A stretch of DNA of 64,000 bases, taken from the NCBI RefSeq assembly GCF_021134715.1, contig NC_060028.1, positions 4,610,501 through 4,674,500 of the forward strand, given 5' to 3'. The position numbers and the translations under genes were made by a program. Each line of letters begins with the position of its first letter. Position 1 is the first letter of the stretch. Shown here piece by piece: positions 60,904 to 64,000 of this stretch. Under the pieces are notes generated by a model that did no database searches, was not told the origin of the DNA, and saw only the letters and a list, made by a program, of their open reading frames with translations. The stretch comes from Daphnia pulex (taxonomy: Eukaryota > Arthropoda > Branchiopoda > Diplostraca > Daphniidae).

Positions 60904-63618
60904 ATGGCAGCTGCTTCAGCTATACGCCATGCGGTAAACCATAGCATAAGAACTCAGTTTAGAAATCCTCACAAGCTATTTTTCTCTCCGCCGACTCTGT
61001 TAATGTCAGCTATGGCTTCAGACAGAAGGTTTTCCTACAACGGATTAAAAAATTTTAATGGATATGGTACCAAAACACCATTTCTAATTGGCGTAGCTGG
61101 TGGAACAGCATCTGGCAAGGTAACTAATCGCACAGAACGTGATTAAATTTGCAATGGCTGGGATGGGTATGACATTGATTTTCTTACTGTCACTTGCAGT
61201 CAACAGTTTGTTCAAGAATCATGGAAAAACTTGGACAAGGTTTGTTAAAAATTTAAAGATTCTCGCTGTGCAGAAGTCATTAACCCTCCTTTCTCTTCCT
61301 AGATGAAATTGACCACAGGCAACGACAAGTTGTCTGTATCAGTCAGGACAGTTTCTATCGAGAATTAAATCCTGCAGAAAGCATCAAAGCTTCTAAAGGT
61401 CTATTCAATTTCGATCATCCAGGTTTGTTCCACCCCATAAATTTTTTAACAATTTTTAGTAGTATAAATGTTTTACTAAATGTTTTATTAATTTTTAAAT
61501 TTAGATGCATTTGATAATCAACTTATTTTAAAGACACTCAAGGATATCTTGGATGGAAGAGTTTGCAAAATTCCTGTTTATGACTTCAAGACCAACTCAA
61601 GGTTTGACAAATTCTAACTAATTGTAACGTCATGGAATGTTCATCATGTATTTCATATTTTTTGCAGAAAATTGGATGAATTTGTCACCATTTATCCTGC
61701 TGATGTCCTGCTATTTGAAGGAATCTTGGTCTTTTATTTCCCTGAAATAAGAGAAGTCTTTCATATGAAGCTTTTTGTTGACACTGATGCTGATACTCGC
61801 TTATCAAGAAGAGGTTTTAAGATTACAATTCCTCATTGTTAACTAGTAATATAATTTTTGTGTAATCCATTAATAGTTCTTCGCGATATTCGAGAGCGTG
61901 GAAGGGATCTGGAGCAAGTATTGGCTCAGTACACTATGCTAGTTAAACCAGCTTTTGAAGAATTCTGTTTACCGGTAAACCTTGTTTAGAATCTGATGAC
62001 GTGAAATTTAAAAAAGATGAATGAAGTTATCAATGCTGCTGCCATTAAAATTGAAGTTAATAACCTGAAATTTCTTTTTAGACCAAAAAGTTTGCTGATG
62101 TCATTATACCTCGCGGAGCGGATAACACAGGTCAGTTGGCTTGGTACAGTAACGTAGTTCTTAATTTACTTTCCTGAATGGAGATGGCGTGCATGATAAG
62201 AAATATTTTGAAGTTCTTTACCAGCCGAAACTACACAGTTTATTTATCATGGTGGTTCACTACAATATTTTCAATGCGCAACATCGCACCCACGCATTTA
62301 TGCGTGAGACTATATATTCGCAATAATATAAGAGAAAATCCTGTTCTCATATTTTTTCAGTATTCTGATTGTAAAAGTCATTGTTGATTGATGCCATCTT
62401 TCCAGTTGCTGTAGGGCATGCATTTGCTATAGGCTATATTTTTATTTTCAGTGGCCATTGGATTAATCGTCCAGCACATAAGAGACATTGTTATCTGCAA
62501 TGCGAATCTGACTGGAAGTAGGGGATCCTTTTTACAAAGTGCTGCTATGATGTCTTCTTGAAGATGGGATATATGGAGGGACCTAGTACAGTTCGTTCGT
62601 GAGATGCGTAAATGGGGTTAGGGATTTGGAATGCTTAGCTTACCATTGGCGGCGCCCAAGTCATTACCATTTGATATGCGTTCCCTGTAACACCTCTCAT
62701 ATATATGATGGTTTTAAAATCCTCATTCCGATTATCATACCCATTTGACTTTTCTTTTTTGTCTTGTAACAGAACATATTGTTCGTCACGGTATCCCTTT
62801 TTTGTCTGATTCTTTTTTTTCTCAGACAATTCAAATGTGCCTTATTAATTTTTCTCCATTTCTCATTGGTGTACTGAATCAAAGTAATATTTTGCGTTCT
62901 CTCCTATCACGAAGTGGAAAATGAAAGAAAATCTGACAGCTCAGAGATCTGTGATTCTAACTGTGACGTATCGCGCTGCTGGATTTCTTATTCGTGAAGG
63001 GACTGTAATTGAAATGGACCGATAATACACTTTATTGTTGAATTGCCTTGTTTCATCAGAGCGTTTCGTTCAAGACGTTCTGTTGCGACGTTGTGTAGAT
63101 TTCAAATCGTTAGAAATATTCGTCATTCAAGACATAAATACAGGGGTGATCGTGTTTCTAAATATAAAAAGCTATACATAAATCACATCCTTGCCTGGTC
63201 CTTCGTAACGAACTCGACATAACTAGTCATTATTGCGTAATATAAAATATCCTATTCGCACACGAGAGATAAGACAACCAGCACATCGTCGTCTCAAACT
63301 ATTTCAATAAGTTAAGATTTTTGTTTTCTAAATGGCACACAGGGTTCTAAATATGTCACATGAATTGATTGTTATGCGTGGAACGAAATAAATAATCTCG
63401 ATGGATTTTTATTTTTAGTGGCCATTGGATTAATTGTCCAACACATTCGTGAACTGTTGAACTATCGCAACGGCAACGGACTTCAGCAGCAAAGGAATCG
63501 CCAGATCGCCCAACAGCAGCAACAGACTACCCAACAGCAACAACAGCAGTCGCAAACAGAAGAGAATGGTAAAAGAAATCGCCACAACTCAGATTCATTT
63601 TTCACGCGCCCCCATTAG
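60904..63618 (+). CDS. UCK2: Uridine-cytidine kinase, isoform with distal last exon
   Basis: This pyrimidine-salvage enzyme phosphorylates uridine and cytidine. Exons: 60904-61119, 61200-61239, 61303-61422, 61505-61601, 61668-61813, 61877-61974, 62082-62130 and 63419-63618, giving 321 residues with matching phases. The P-loop [12 protein letters not shown] (63-74) spans exons 1 and 2. Further family motifs are [48 protein letters not shown] and IIPRGADN. The distal last exon gives [10 protein letters not shown], a Gln-rich run and the ending RPH, like UCK2 of other animals. The first 33 residues are basic and Arg/His-rich, and in-frame Met34 or Met37 could start a shorter cytosolic form. Whether it is UCK1 or UCK2 is not firm for an arthropod. 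Confidence 0.93.
62452..62561 (+). CDS. UCK2: Alternative proximal last exon of the uridine-cytidine kinase
   Basis: After TTTTATTTTCAG the sequence TGGCCATTGGATTAAT opens exactly as in the distal last exon at 63419. It is in the right phase after exon 7 (62130). It encodes [19 protein letters not shown] and ends MMSS with TGA, giving an isoform of 291 residues. It lacks the Gln-rich tail and the RPH ending. The shared first ~45 bases point to a tandem exon duplication followed by divergence. Use as a mutually exclusive terminal exon is inferred. Confidence 0.65.
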
Positions 63619-64000
63619 ATAAAAACAACTCGGTCGAACAAAGTGATCTGACTTCCTTTCCCTTCCCTATTTTATACGAAATCCGGCACACAATATTTCT
63701 CGAGAGTTGTGGGCACGAACAACTTAAACTTCGATAACTAAAAATTTGCTGTTGTACATCTCATCTAGTCTGGTCTAAAAAGTTAAAAAACGGATCTCAT
63801 GTCTGTGTGGTTGAGAACCGCATCCGCTTATCGCCAAACGGCGATTAAAATTCGAACACGCAGTAGATTAAATAATTTCATTGATCAATGGTCATCGTTC
63901 ACAAATGACTCCAAGCGATTTAAGAAATAATTTTTAGGCGTCGTTGGGAATTACTGGTTTTTTAGTCAACGGGGTTTTGGCATGTAGAGTTCCATGAGTG
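63619..64000. other. 3' flank of the uridine-cytidine kinase gene
   Basis: These are the last 382 bases of the window. I see no coding sequence and no canonical AATAAA in this stretch. Confidence 0.5.

Overview
This is eukaryotic nuclear DNA. The four recognisable host genes have canonical GT-AG introns, mostly 50-130 nt, and arthropod-type products. A compact-genome arthropod, most likely a branchiopod crustacean such as Daphnia, fits best; this is an inference from intron size, gene content and the abundance of tRNA-like sequence, not a database match.

Layout, positions 1-48683: a macrosatellite. Consecutive units start at a TATA-like motif (CTCTATAAACCGCGG) and end at TATACTAGTC, separated by a short variable spacer. 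I read a partial unit U0 (1-1599), U1 (1605-5778), U2 (5784-9574), U3 (9607-13780), U4 (13804-31409) and U5 (31424-48683). U1 and U3 have the same length (4174 bp) and are almost identical. U4 and U5 each carry the same insert of about 13 kb and are also almost identical. Each unit holds a TATA-headed T/G-rich leader, arrays of convergent tRNA-like sequences, usually a 35-bp minisatellite, one or two copies of a GC-rich hairpin box, further tRNA-like sequences and a 15-bp G-rich minisatellite.

The insert in U4 and U5 contains (i) tandem repeats of about 520 bp built of AG/GT-bounded mini-exon-like cassettes plus a tRNA-like sequence, (ii) a complete Helitron RepHel gene of 1998 codons with a short intron near its 3' end, (iii) tandem repeats of about 600 bp that again carry tRNA-like sequences, and (iv) a four-exon gene on the minus strand for an unrecognised 158-residue protein with a duplicated exon. 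The two RepHel copies differ at only four positions that I could find.

Positions 48684-64000: ordinary host DNA. In order: a bHLH factor of the Dimmed/Mist1 type (minus, 49328-50225); a long stretch without a clear gene, with a large inverted repeat at about 53.6 kb; TOMM20 (minus, 54726-55631); the poly(A)-specific ribonuclease PARN (minus, 56290-59306, 14 exons); and a uridine-cytidine kinase (plus, 60904-63618) with two alternative last exons. These are housekeeping or cell-type genes with no evident operon-like relation.

All exon structures were worked out by eye from reading frame, splice signals and family resemblance. No search or folding program was run. Near-perfect tandem copies can also be assembly artefacts.
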